A stretch of DNA of 64,000 nucleotides. It comes from Mycolicibacterium austroafricanum (GTDB lineage Bacteria > Actinomycetota > Actinomycetes > Mycobacteriales > Mycobacteriaceae). The notes under the pieces were generated by a model. The model ran no database searches. It was not told the DNA's origin and saw only the letters and a program-made list of their open reading frames with translations. Position numbers and translations under genes: made by a program. Positions within the stretch are counted from its first letter, which is position 1. Every line of letters begins with the position of its first letter. Shown piece after piece: positions 24,742 to 32,159 of the stretch. The DNA is taken from NCBI RefSeq assembly GCF_902705885.1, contig NZ_CACSIP010000029.1, positions 1-64,000 on the forward strand, written 5' to 3'.

Positions 24742-25017
24742 TCAGCGGGTCCTGGTGCGCAGTCGGACCTGCAATTGTTGACGTACTTCTTGGTGGATGT
24801 CGACTCTGATGGTCGGGGCAACCTCAAGCGTCGCCGCCAGTCCATAGCGGACCGGTGCCGCCAACCGGCCCACGTCCACGCGGCAGTCAACGTTGATCTC
24901 AAGCGCATCGTCCGCTGCGAACGCGACGGCCCGTTGTCCTTCGAGCATTTCGTGTTGCACGGTGCCGTTACGGCGCCTCGACGACATCCGCGAGCATTGG
25001 CCGGAATATGTCACTTG
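24742..25017 (-). pseudogene. Possible C-terminal remnant of an S8-type protease
   Basis: The leftward frame reads RRRNGTVQHEMLEGQRAVAF, then ADDALEINVDCRVDVGRLAA and a regular beta-strand pattern ending VDIHQEVRQQLQVRLRTRTR. From memory this resembles the C-terminal domain of large S8-family peptidases found in actinobacterial accessory DNA. Nothing upstream resembles a catalytic domain. The family match is tentative and the rest is lost. Confidence 0.35.
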
Positions 25018-25210
25018 ATTGGGTAGTGGCGGCGGCGTCTTAGGCGCTGTAATCGGGCGTCTACCTGCACGACGGGGTGTCTGAGAGGGGCAAATAACGC
25101 GCATTATGTGTATGTTTTGTGGAGCTTGTTGAGTCAGTTTGCGGTTTATCCTCGCCGCTTTCATGGTTAGGCGCTGTAGAGTCGCTGCTGACGAAGGAGG
25201 TGCTCGCGAG

Positions 25211-25600
25211 ATGTCCGACTTGTTGGTCAAGGCTGGGGACGACACCGCGCGGATGGACACCCACGAGGTTGTCGCCTACCTTCTGGCGCGCCTCGGACCC
25301 ACCCTGACGGCGTATATCGCCAGTTCACGAAGTCGTGCAATGCCAGCCCGGTGGGCCACCCCTCCGGGGGAGCGCAACCACGCCGAACCCTCGATTGAGA
25401 AAGCGCGGCGGCTGACGGCAACGCATACCGTCTTCTGGCTGATCGAGGAAGCCGAGAACGACCAGGTTGCCCGGAACTGGCTGATTTCTGCGAATCCTCG
25501 CCTAGACGGGATCACGCCGGCGCAACTGCTACGCGAAGATCAGTTTGGTGCTGTCTTTCGCGCCGCGGACGCGTTTATCACCGACACCTACCATGCCTAG
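25211..25600 (+). CDS. Xre/MbcA/ParS-type antitoxin
   Basis: The 129-residue protein ends with the toxin-binding domain of this antitoxin family: ARRLTATHTVFWLIEEAEND, QVARNWLISANPRLDGITPA and AVFRAADAFITDTY. Its role is to bind and block the RES toxin encoded 64 bp downstream and to repress the operon. ATG 25211 is chosen because GAAGGAGG lies 9-16 bases upstream; the 24 codons before it are non-coding. Confidence 0.85.
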   Translation: MSDLLVKAGDDTARMDTHEVVAYLLARLGPTLTAYIASSRSRAMPARWATPPGERNHAEPSIEKARRLTATHTVFWLIEEAENDQVARNWLISANPRLDGITPAQLLREDQFGAVFRAADAFITDTYHA

Positions 25601-25664
25601 TCACTCGTGACGTCGACTCTTCCTATACTCAGCCCGTTCGCTGTGTACAGAGAGGCAGGCGCGG

Positions 25665-26462
25665 GTGTCGTTGGTGGGTGCGACTATCTGCGCGTCGAGT
25701 GGGCTAAACATCGTTGCGAGTTCGGGTCAGAGTGTCTTTCGAGTGGCTCGGACGCAGTACGGTCCGGTTAATCCACCCCCGCGCGTTCCGGGTGAACATC
25801 CAGTCGAGGACTGGTCGCGATGGGATACGCCTGGGCGAACCATATACGGATGTTCCTCGGCGACAGGCGCTTTCGTTGAAGTGTTGGAGTATATCCGACC
25901 GGACCCGCCGGCGACGCTGCTGAGTGACCTCTTCGACGACGTGGAGCCCGATGACGCCGCGACGTTCGCCGCGCAGGTTGCGACGGAGTTGCCACAGCAC
26001 GGGGCGATGCCCTACCGGTCAATCTCGAAGGGCTGGCGGGAATTGCGCTCCCTCTACGAACTTCAATTGCCCTACAGCGGTTGGTTCGTCGACGTCACTG
26101 GCGCCGAATCGATCTCGGTGCTTTCCGAACGGCTGGGCTCGACACTGCTGGCTGAGTGTGAGGTCGAGCACCTGACCCTCAGCGAGCTGACCAGCTCATC
26201 CGAAGACTTGAAGAAGCTCACGACGGGTATCGCAACGTGGATTCGAGACCGGACGGTTCTGTTCGACGGGGAGCGTCCGCTTGGGATTGTTTACCCGTCC
26301 AAATGGGGTACGACGCTGGGCGACAACTACGCGATGTGGCTGCGGCGTACAGACGACGGGACTGGCCCCGATCCGGTGACCGAGATAGAACCCTCCAGCA
26401 TCGGCAAGCACACAAAACCCTTTGTTGACGCGGCAAGATTGCGCGGCATGCGGATCTTCTGA
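25665..26462 (+). CDS. RES-domain toxin
   Basis: The 265-residue protein carries a RES fold: SVFRVARTQYGPVNPPPR with the conserved Arg, then RTIYGCSSATGAFVEVLEYI with Ser/Glu active-site positions. RES toxins such as MbcT degrade NAD+. The pairing with the antitoxin fits the MbcTA/Xre-RES type. The GTG start follows AGAGGCAGGCG. The insert between about residues 90 and 200 makes it longer than MbcT. Confidence 0.85.
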   Translation: MSLVGATICASSGLNIVASSGQSVFRVARTQYGPVNPPPRVPGEHPVEDWSRWDTPGRTIYGCSSATGAFVEVLEYIRPDPPATLLSDLFDDVEPDDAATFAAQVATELPQHGAMPYRSISKGWRELRSLYELQLPYSGWFVDVTGAESISVLSERLGSTLLAECEVEHLTLSELTSSSEDLKKLTTGIATWIRDRTVLFDGERPLGIVYPSKWGTTLGDNYAMWLRRTDDGTGPDPVTEIEPSSIGKHTKPFVDAARLRGMRIF

Positions 26463-26468
26463 GCGCGA

Positions 26469-26690
26469 CTAGCTGTACTGACCTGAGAGGTTAGGTATGC
26501 GGGTGGCGGGTGGTTGGCCGCCGAGTGCGGTGTGGCCGCGGTGGTAATTGTAGGTGTGTAGCCAGATCGGGAACTGCTCGCAGCGCTGGGCGTCGCTGGT
26601 GTAGAGCCGGGTATAGGCCCATTCGTCGCCGAGGGTTTGGTGAAATCTTTCTACCTTGCCGTTGGTTTGCGGCCGGTACGGCCGAGAGCG
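26469..26690 (-). pseudogene. IS481-type transposase, C-terminal remnant
   Basis: The leftward frame reads SRPYRPQTNGKVERFHQTLG, then EWAYTRLYTSDAQRCEQFPI and the HTYNYHRGHTALGG tail. This is the integrase-core end with the catalytic Glu region. The upstream two thirds are missing and the frame continues into a histidine-kinase fragment. The element end (TGTACTGACCTGAGAGG) is at 26474. It is the inward-facing partner of the tail at 2-106. Confidence 0.85.
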
Positions 26691-26925
26691 GCCGTGCTCG
26701 CGGTCGCGGGCGGCGTCGGCGCGGTAGACCGTTCGAATACCCGGGTAATGCATTCGGCAGCGATTCCCTCGCCATTGTCGGCGACGGCGATCGTCAGCCG
26801 GTCGCCGTCGCGGACACAGCCGAGTTCGACAGAACCGCCCGGTGGAGTGTGCCGCAGCGCATTCTCGAGCAGATTGCCCAGGACTCCGCCCGCGTCACCC
26901 CGAAGCTGTGGGAAGACGAGCACCG
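26691..26925 (-). pseudogene. Histidine kinase ATPase-domain remnant
   Basis: Leftward frames read GVLGNLLENALRHTPPGGSV, LTIAVADNGEGIAAE and RVFER, then after loss of one T, YRADAARDREHG. This is the N and G1 box region of a kinase related to copS at 5546 (NLLDNALRHTP, DNGDGIAAEH, ERFYRADVARDR). Both ends are truncated, with the IS481-type tail directly attached. Confidence 0.8.
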
Positions 26926-27120
26926 GCTGCTGTCAGTCGGCTTCCACCAAGCCAAGAGACTCTGGCCCCGGTGTGAACGGATTTGTGAACGAAACGGTGC
27001 GTTGAGCGTGAGATGAGGCCGAACGAGAATGACACTGGAGACGCACTAAGTAACCTGACCTGGGCATTCAGGACACAACTGACCGCGTGAGGCGGCGACT
27101 GACCGGCTCATACCTTAGAG

Positions 27121-27359
27121 GTCGCCTGTCGCATTCCCCGCACCATCTATGACCTCGTGAACGCCGGTCAAGCCGTAAACCGCAACGACATCCAGGAAAG
27201 GGACCTCATCCTGTGCAACTGGTCTGCCCGGGCACACTTGAGCACGTGATGATGGCCGTCTCACCGACGATGGCCATCGAGGCGCCAACCCCTGGCTAAA
27301 CCGTGAAGTTCTCTCCCATACCAAGCGGCCACATCGAGGTCCGCCGGGTGGTCGCCTGA
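27121..27359 (+). pseudogene. NlpC/P60-like hydrolase remnant
   Basis: The forward frame reads ACRIPRTIYDLVNAGQAVNR, NDIQERDLILCNWSA, then after a one-base shift LEHVMMAVSPTMAIEAPTPG, a TAA, and TVKFSPIPSGHIEVRRVVA. This matches the second half of NlpC/P60 domains (the P-R-T-x-x-Q/L segment, GDL-F, H-V-x-x-Y/V, E-A-P). The Cys-containing first half is missing. It lies directly upstream of another envelope hydrolase candidate. Confidence 0.6.
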
Positions 27360-27461
27360 CCTCCATATTCCAGGGGACGCACAGCTATTACCCACTGATC
27401 GCGCAGCGATTGTGGCGTTGGTAGTGGCCGTTGACGCAGGTGATAGGTGATACTGCCGATC

Positions 27462-28559
27462 ATGTCCTTGCAGGGCCTGGTTGATGCGACCGCAACGGCC
27501 CTCGGCGGCGCCCGAGAGCTGTACGGCCAAGCCCCCAATGCGACGGGCTTGCCGTCGACCAGCGGATTGCAAAACCTCAGGACTGATCTGCGCACGTCGG
27601 TTGATACCGTGCCGGCGACGTGGCGGGGGACCGGGGGAGAAGGCTACAAGCAGGCCGGTGGCAACGGCATCACCGCGCTGGACAACGTAATCGGCGCTGA
27701 TGGCCGGGTGGGTCCACAAGTCGTCACCGCGTCCAACGAGTCGCGTGATGGCCGCGCGGGGATGAACGGCGTCGTGAGCGACACCCGCAGCGGTGTCAAC
27801 GCGATCGCGCCCAGCACCGACACCCCGGCGGGTAAGACGGTGTTGGTCAATCACCTCGAAGGCCAGCTCGACCGGGCCAAAGCCCTGCTCACCAAATCCG
27901 AGCAGCGAAACATCGCGATGGCGAACATGATTCGCGCTGCGGGCGGCGGCTACGGCGGTGGCCGCGGCATGGGTGGCGGCATGCCAATGGGCGGTGGTGG
28001 TGGCGGGATGCCCATGGGCGGCATGGGCGGCGGCTCACCGATGAGCGCATTCGGAGGCGGGGGCGGGCTCGGCGGCCTCGGCGGGCTCTTCTCGCCGGTG
28101 GCGAAGACCGCGCTTGCGGGTAGGTCGTCATCGGGGCAGGCCGGCAGCGGCAAGGGTGTTCCGGGTATGCCGGGACTGGACCGGCCGGGGTTGGCCAACG
28201 AGGCCCGGCTGCAGAAGTACACCCGCCGCCTCAGCCGCGCCATCTCGGCGGCCTTCCCCGAGATCACCGATATCGGTGGGTACCGGCCGGATTCGATGAA
28301 GTGGCATCCCTCGGGGCTTGCGCTTGACGTCATGATCCCGCAGTGGGATACCCCGGCCGGCAAGGCGCTCGGTGACCGGGTGGTTGCGTTCGTCCAGGCC
28401 AACGCTCAGGATCTCGGACTCGACCACGCCCTCTGGCGCCAGACGCAGCACAACGCTGACGGAAGCTCCTCAGGAATGAGCGATCGAGGATCGGCCAACG
28501 CCAACCACTTCAACCACGTCCATATCGCCAGCATCGGCGGCGGATACAGCGGCTACTAG
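27462..28559 (+). CDS. ESX-associated protein with a C-terminal M15/ARB_07466-like domain
   Basis: About 365 residues. The N-terminal 150 are helical and WXG-like (LVDATATALGGARELYGQAP, WRGTGGEGYKQAG). A Gly/Met-rich linker (GGGMPMGGGGGGMPMGG, about 170-215) joins a C-terminal domain with SMKWHPSGLALDVMIPQW and NANHFNHVHIA. The HxxxxxxD and HxH pattern matches zinc-binding peptidase M15-like or ARB_07466-like domains. It is probably secreted by a type VII system and acts on the cell wall. ATG 27462 gives the WXG-like start; GTG 27447 is also possible. Confidence 0.75.
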   Translation: MSLQGLVDATATALGGARELYGQAPNATGLPSTSGLQNLRTDLRTSVDTVPATWRGTGGEGYKQAGGNGITALDNVIGADGRVGPQVVTASNESRDGRAGMNGVVSDTRSGVNAIAPSTDTPAGKTVLVNHLEGQLDRAKALLTKSEQRNIAMANMIRAAGGGYGGGRGMGGGMPMGGGGGGMPMGGMGGGSPMSAFGGGGGLGGLGGLFSPVAKTALAGRSSSGQAGSGKGVPGMPGLDRPGLANEARLQKYTRRLSRAISAAFPEITDIGGYRPDSMKWHPSGLALDVMIPQWDTPAGKALGDRVVAFVQANAQDLGLDHALWRQTQHNADGSSSGMSDRGSANANHFNHVHIASIGGGYSGY

Positions 28560-28591
28560 ATCCTCGCCTTAAGCGCCCGGCCCGTGTTGGG

Positions 28592-29230
28592 CTATTTCAG
28601 TGACTCAGCGGCCTTTTGGATCGACTCACGGCTTTCGTGAACTTCACGCATGACCGCTATCGCGTCGTCGAAGGAGTCGGCGTCGGGCAGGCTAGCTGCG
28701 ATCAAACTCTCCATCTCACGCATGTTCGAATCCAGAGCGTTGAGAGCTGCAACGCGTGCCGAGGCATCGGCGAGGTCACTGGTCAACACCTCAAGACAGA
28801 CAGCGCTGATGGCCACGACAGCGGAGGCGATCGACAGTGCTTGGCCGTACTGCGTGGCGTTGCGCATCGCCGAGGACGGGCCCGGTGCGGCCGGCGCGGC
28901 GCGTTCACGTCCCCGCGGCGGGATCTTGGGCGGGTCCTGGCCGTCACGAATGGCCTGGAAGGTGCCGCGCGGCCACTCCAGCGCATCCTCGAGTTTCGGC
29001 ACCGTGCTCACCCGTATCGGGCCGCCGCCACGTTCGAGTCTGGTCGCGGTACCCAGTGACACTCCGGCCAATTCGGCGAGTGCGCGCTGGCTCAAGCCCA
29101 GCTCGGCGCGCCGACGCGCCACGCAGTCTCGTAGCCGGACCAGGGACGGGTCGGCGGCATCGTCGCTGGCAGGCGTCGTTTCGCCCACCTCGTCGTCGGT
29201 GTTGCCTTCCACACCCAAAGTGAACCACAT
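28592..29230 (-). CDS. Xre-family regulator with C-terminal membrane or helical region
   Basis: The 212-residue protein has an HTH_3 domain (RRRAELGLSQRALAELAGVS, LGTATRLERGG, about residues 37-85) and a C-terminal helical part with one hydrophobic stretch (ALSIASAVVAISAVCLEVL). A GTGCCG-GTT-CGGCAC dyad lies 30 bp upstream of the start, a likely self-operator. It is divergent from the whiB operon and may control it. Confidence 0.8.
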   Translation of the reverse strand: MWFTLGVEGNTDDEVGETTPASDDAADPSLVRLRDCVARRRAELGLSQRALAELAGVSLGTATRLERGGGPIRVSTVPKLEDALEWPRGTFQAIRDGQDPPKIPPRGRERAAPAAPGPSSAMRNATQYGQALSIASAVVAISAVCLEVLTSDLADASARVAALNALDSNMREMESLIAASLPDADSFDDAIAVMREVHESRESIQKAAESLK

Positions 29231-29259
29231 GCTGGCCGAACAGACACGTATCTAGCTAT

Positions 29260-29274
29260 GTGCCGGTTCGGCAC
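29260..29274. promoter_or_regulatory. Candidate Xre operator dyad
   Basis: GTGCCG-GTT-CGGCAC is a perfect six-base-arm dyad, 30 bp before the Xre gene start. Confidence 0.45.
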
Positions 29275-29618
29275 CGCTATGAGCCTGTGCAGTGCGCGCT
29301 TCACACGTTACTGATGCACAACTAGGGGATAAGGGCGGCGTTATCGGGAGTGACTCAAGATGAATTTTTCTTCCACTTTCGCGGGCACTTCTCTGGCGGT
29401 GCCACGCCTCGGGCATTCGACAAAGTACCAGTTAGAGCCGGTGACCAATCCTCGCGCGGCAGCGTAGAAAGCCGTCAGATTCGCCCAAATTTCGGGGTCG
29501 GGCGCGGACAGATGGAGATTGGTGCTGCACAACTACGCCAAGTGGGGGTTATGATCACCGCATGCTCAAGAGGGGCACAACTAAAGATCACTTAACGCCC
29601 AACTCGGGAGGTAGCGCG
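29275..29618. other. Xre-whiB intergenic region
   Basis: The nonamer GCACAACTA occurs three times, at 29316, 29527 and 29575, the last two shortly before the whiB start. A 63-codon leftward frame at 29341-29532 has no ribosome site or known family and is not called as a gene. Confidence 0.4.
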
Positions 29619-30002
29619 ATGACGCATCTAGTGGCCAACCCGGTCAAGATGGAAATCAACGGGCTCTGCAACTACTCCGCTGATCCAGAAGAGTGGTTCG
29701 ACTACCGCAAGGCCATGCAGTGCAAGCGGATCTGCGGCAACTGCCCGCTGCGCAAGGCCTGCGCCCGCACGGCACTGGCCGTGGAAGCCACCGATGGTGT
29801 GTGGGCCGGGGTTGACCTGCCCGGCGAACACGCCACGGTCGAGGAACAGACCATCGCCCGCCGCCAGCTCGCCATGGTCGTCGCGGCGATGGACCATCAG
29901 CCCGAGGCGCACCGCCAACGCTGCCTGGCGATCCGCGAGGCTATGCACTACGCCGCGTTCCCCGGCCAGCGCGCCCCTGTCACGGAGTCAGTCAGTGCCT
30001 AG
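29619..30002 (+). CDS. WhiB-family iron-sulfur regulator
   Basis: The 127-residue protein has the WhiB cluster cysteines: LCNYSADPEEWF, then QCKRICGNCPLRKAC, and the turn GVWAGVDLPG before a basic C-terminal part. One Cys more than usual (QCKR) is present. It should bind [4Fe-4S] and contact the main sigma factor. ATG 29619 is preceded by CGGGAGGTAGC. Plasmid and phage WhiB proteins often regulate their own element. It opens a chain of short overlapping genes. Confidence 0.9.
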   Translation: MTHLVANPVKMEINGLCNYSADPEEWFDYRKAMQCKRICGNCPLRKACARTALAVEATDGVWAGVDLPGEHATVEEQTIARRQLAMVVAAMDHQPEAHRQRCLAIREAMHYAAFPGQRAPVTESVSA

Positions 30003-30363
30003 TTCAGGTCCACGGACTTACACCAATAGACTCCTGCGGGACTATCTCGTCGCCGCGCTGCGCTGCTCCCCGCATCCCCTGACCACCACGCAGCTGCGCC
30101 AGGGTGCGCCACCGGTCGCCGTGCCCGGAAGCACCCGGCCACTCCCTCCAACCCAAGAGGCCATCTACCGGCTACTGCGCAGTCTCCAAGGGGAAGGGGC
30201 GGTCGCCGTCGCCGAAACCACCGCCTGCCGACGCGCCTGGGTGGCCACCGCCAACCCCGCCGCCGACGATGAAATCGCCAGTCTCGATGCACTGTTCAGC
30301 GCACCCAGCGCTTCGGCCGCGCATCGCACCACAAAGTTTGATCGATGCCGGCGACGCCGCTGA
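29995..30363 (+). CDS. Small wHTH-like hypothetical protein
   Basis: From GTG 29995, eight bases inside whiB, a 122-residue protein reads RLLRDYLVAALRCSPHPLTT and LPPTQEAIYRLLRSLQGEGA, a helix-turn-helix-like layout with a short winged part (VAVAETTACRRAWVAT). It shares the Thr-Thr-x-Leu and Q-x-x-Y-R patterns with the next gene, so the two may be related small DNA-binding proteins. Function unknown. Confidence 0.55.
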   Translation: MPSSGPRTYTNRLLRDYLVAALRCSPHPLTTTQLRQGAPPVAVPGSTRPLPPTQEAIYRLLRSLQGEGAVAVAETTACRRAWVATANPAADDEIASLDALFSAPSASAAHRTTKFDRCRRRR

Positions 30364-30614
30364 CCGCAGAAGTGCTCGCGGCTCTAGAGCGCATCGGCTG
30401 TCCTGTCACCACCACCGACCTGATGCGGTTGCTCAACCGCGACCGCCCCACCCCGCTGGTGGTCGACCAGGTGTACCGGGCCGTGGATGCGCTGCGCGCT
30501 CGCGGCGCTGTCCGCCGACTCAAAGCCGCGAGCAATAAACGAGTCCGGTACTGGGAAGTCGCCACCGGGCCACATACCTGTAGCTGCGGCGCATCTCAGC
30601 AAGGCGCATCGTGA
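30345..30614 (+). CDS. Small wHTH-like hypothetical protein
   Basis: An 89-residue protein, overlapping the previous gene by 19 bases: LTAEVLAALERIGCPVTTTD, LMRLLNRDRPTPLVVDQVYR, AVDALRARGAVRRLKA is a winged-helix pattern, followed by a CSCG tail that could bind metal. Its stop overlaps the next GTG (GTGA). Function unknown. Confidence 0.6.
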   Translation: MPATPLTAEVLAALERIGCPVTTTDLMRLLNRDRPTPLVVDQVYRAVDALRARGAVRRLKAASNKRVRYWEVATGPHTCSCGASQQGAS

Positions 30615-31126
30615 CCGCCGTCGACCACCACACCACAGAGGAGTCACTGCCCCTGCGGGAGTGGTTGCTGACGCTGCTGTCCGGGCGGCCCCACCAGGTC
30701 ATCGGCGACGACCCTGCAGAGCCCTATCTCCTGCGGTGGTTCCTGATCCCGCGCAACCCGCTCATCAACATCTATCGACACCGCTTCTGTCGGTCCGATC
30801 CCAGTGTGCCGCACGACCATCCGTGGCATTTCGCGAGTGTCGTGGTGAAGGGGCGCTATCGCGAAATCGGCGAGCGCGGGACCATCGTGCGCCGGCCAGG
30901 GTCGGTGGCCTTTCGCCGCGCCAGCTCACGCCATCGCGTGGAGCTGCTTGCCGGGGAGCCGGTGACGACGGTCATTGTCACCGGACCCCGCTGCCGCCGG
31001 TGGGGTTTCTGGTGCCCACGACCGGCAGGCCCGCCAGCGTTCGTGCCCTGGCAACAGTTCGGAACGGGCGGGTGTGGCGAGTACCTCGGCGCACCGCCGG
31101 CAGGACAGAGGAGCCCAGCCCGATGA
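30611..31126 (+). CDS. Cupin-like protein of phage/plasmid type
   Basis: The 171-residue product contains LLRWFLIPRNPLINIYRHRF, DPSVPHDHPWHFASVVVKGR and RHRVELLAGEPVTTVIVTGP, then RRWGFWCP. This is a small beta-barrel family seen in phages and plasmids, with HDHPW as the possible metal or substrate site. The reaction is unknown. GTG start and ATGA stop overlap both neighbours. Confidence 0.7.
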   Translation: MTAVDHHTTEESLPLREWLLTLLSGRPHQVIGDDPAEPYLLRWFLIPRNPLINIYRHRFCRSDPSVPHDHPWHFASVVVKGRYREIGERGTIVRRPGSVAFRRASSRHRVELLAGEPVTTVIVTGPRCRRWGFWCPRPAGPPAFVPWQQFGTGGCGEYLGAPPAGQRSPAR

Positions 31127-31368
31127 GCACAGCCATCGCCACCCACCTCCACGCAGTTGCCGGGCAAGGGTGCACGCCTTCCCGCGGAATCGTGCGGGTG
31201 CTGGTTGCGGCGTGGCGTCGCCGGCGGTCGCTGTGCACCTGCGGATGGAGCGGCCCACCGCGGATGACGCGAGCCGGAAGCATCCTCGACGCTCACCTGC
31301 ACGCCGCACGGGCCGGATGCCACCCGGCAGTCCCGCTCGTCGACGTCGACATCGGCCGGCGGCCATGA
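31123..31368 (+). CDS. Small hypothetical protein with a CTCGW motif
   Basis: An 81-residue protein beginning MSTAIATHLHAVAGQGCTPS; the segment SLCTCGWSGPPR, followed by DAHLHAARAGCHP, could form a zinc site. ATGA overlap on both sides. No family recognised. Confidence 0.55.
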   Translation: MSTAIATHLHAVAGQGCTPSRGIVRVLVAAWRRRRSLCTCGWSGPPRMTRAGSILDAHLHAARAGCHPAVPLVDVDIGRRP

Positions 31369-32159
31369 CGCCGGGACTGCCCATGGGCATCAACGACCGG
31401 CGGATACGCGCGTTCTTCGCCGTCCGGGGTTACCCGGACCCCGCCACCGTCAGCCAGGAGAGGACAATATGGGCCGCAACAAAGCGCCGGATCCGGATCA
31501 GCCGGATCTGTTCAGCATCCTCGACGAGGCAGGCAGTGACGGTGATCGACCCGGAGATCCTCAAGGCGGTGCAGACGGTCTACTCGACCGATCTGAGCCT
31601 GCCCGAGGAGTGGACCCCGGAACAACGCACCGAGTTCCTGACGGCCGAAGCGGACAAGATCAGCTCGATGGCGGCCAGCATGGCCGAGGAGCTGTGGGAG
31701 AAAGCCATCGCGGTGTGGAGCCGCAACCGCAACGGCAAGACACCCAATCACGCGACCAAAGTGGCGTTGTTGGAAGCGGCCCGAGCGCAGGCAGCCCAGA
31801 CAGTGCTGAACAACGAGTTGTACGAGCTGATCGATACCGACCAGACCGACGACCTGATCGAGACCGACGAGATTCCACCCTCATGGGGGAGCCCCGATCC
31901 GGCACACCTCGGGTGGGAGCGGCGCTGGACGAACCCGGCGCACCAGAGCGAGCCCAGCGAGGACCTGGAAGCGCTGATCGATCGCCTGTGGCCGGCACCG
32001 GACTATTCGGGACCGTTCCGGATCAAGGCGGGGTACCTGATCTCGGCGCGGGCCGAGGACGGCCAGCCGCTACCCGCCCACCCCGAGGACCCCTTGACCG
32101 CGGACTTGGCGCAGATGATCTACCGCGACCTGCGAGTGGACGGGCTCCCCGAGCGGTAG
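31365..32159 (+). CDS. Hypothetical protein in the frame overlapping the giant helicase ORF
   Basis: The frame opens at ATG 31365 (ATGA overlap with the previous stop) and ends TAG 32157-32159. From GTG 31536 it has normal protein composition: VIDPEILKAVQTVYSTDLSL, PEEWTPEQRTEFLTAEADKI, ELYELIDTDQTDDLIETDEI and MIYRDLRVDGLPER. The first 57 residues are less convincing (RRIRISRICSASSTRQ). It may start at GTG 31536, or be the true middle of the 31469 protein after a frame change. Family unknown. Confidence 0.6.
   Translation: MTPGLPMGINDRRIRAFFAVRGYPDPATVSQERTIWAATKRRIRISRICSASSTRQAVTVIDPEILKAVQTVYSTDLSLPEEWTPEQRTEFLTAEADKISSMAASMAEELWEKAIAVWSRNRNGKTPNHATKVALLEAARAQAAQTVLNNELYELIDTDQTDDLIETDEIPPSWGSPDPAHLGWERRWTNPAHQSEPSEDLEALIDRLWPAPDYSGPFRIKAGYLISARAEDGQPLPAHPEDPLTADLAQMIYRDLRVDGLPER

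Noticed and set aside
27960..28040. Gly/Met-rich repeat in the M15-like protein considered as a DNA tandem repeat or CRISPR-like array
   Set aside because: It is a codon-level GGM repeat within one reading frame with no spacers; it is a protein linker.
29341..29532. 63-codon minus-strand frame before whiB
   Set aside because: Protein-like in part, but no ribosome site, no family, and it covers the divergent promoter region.
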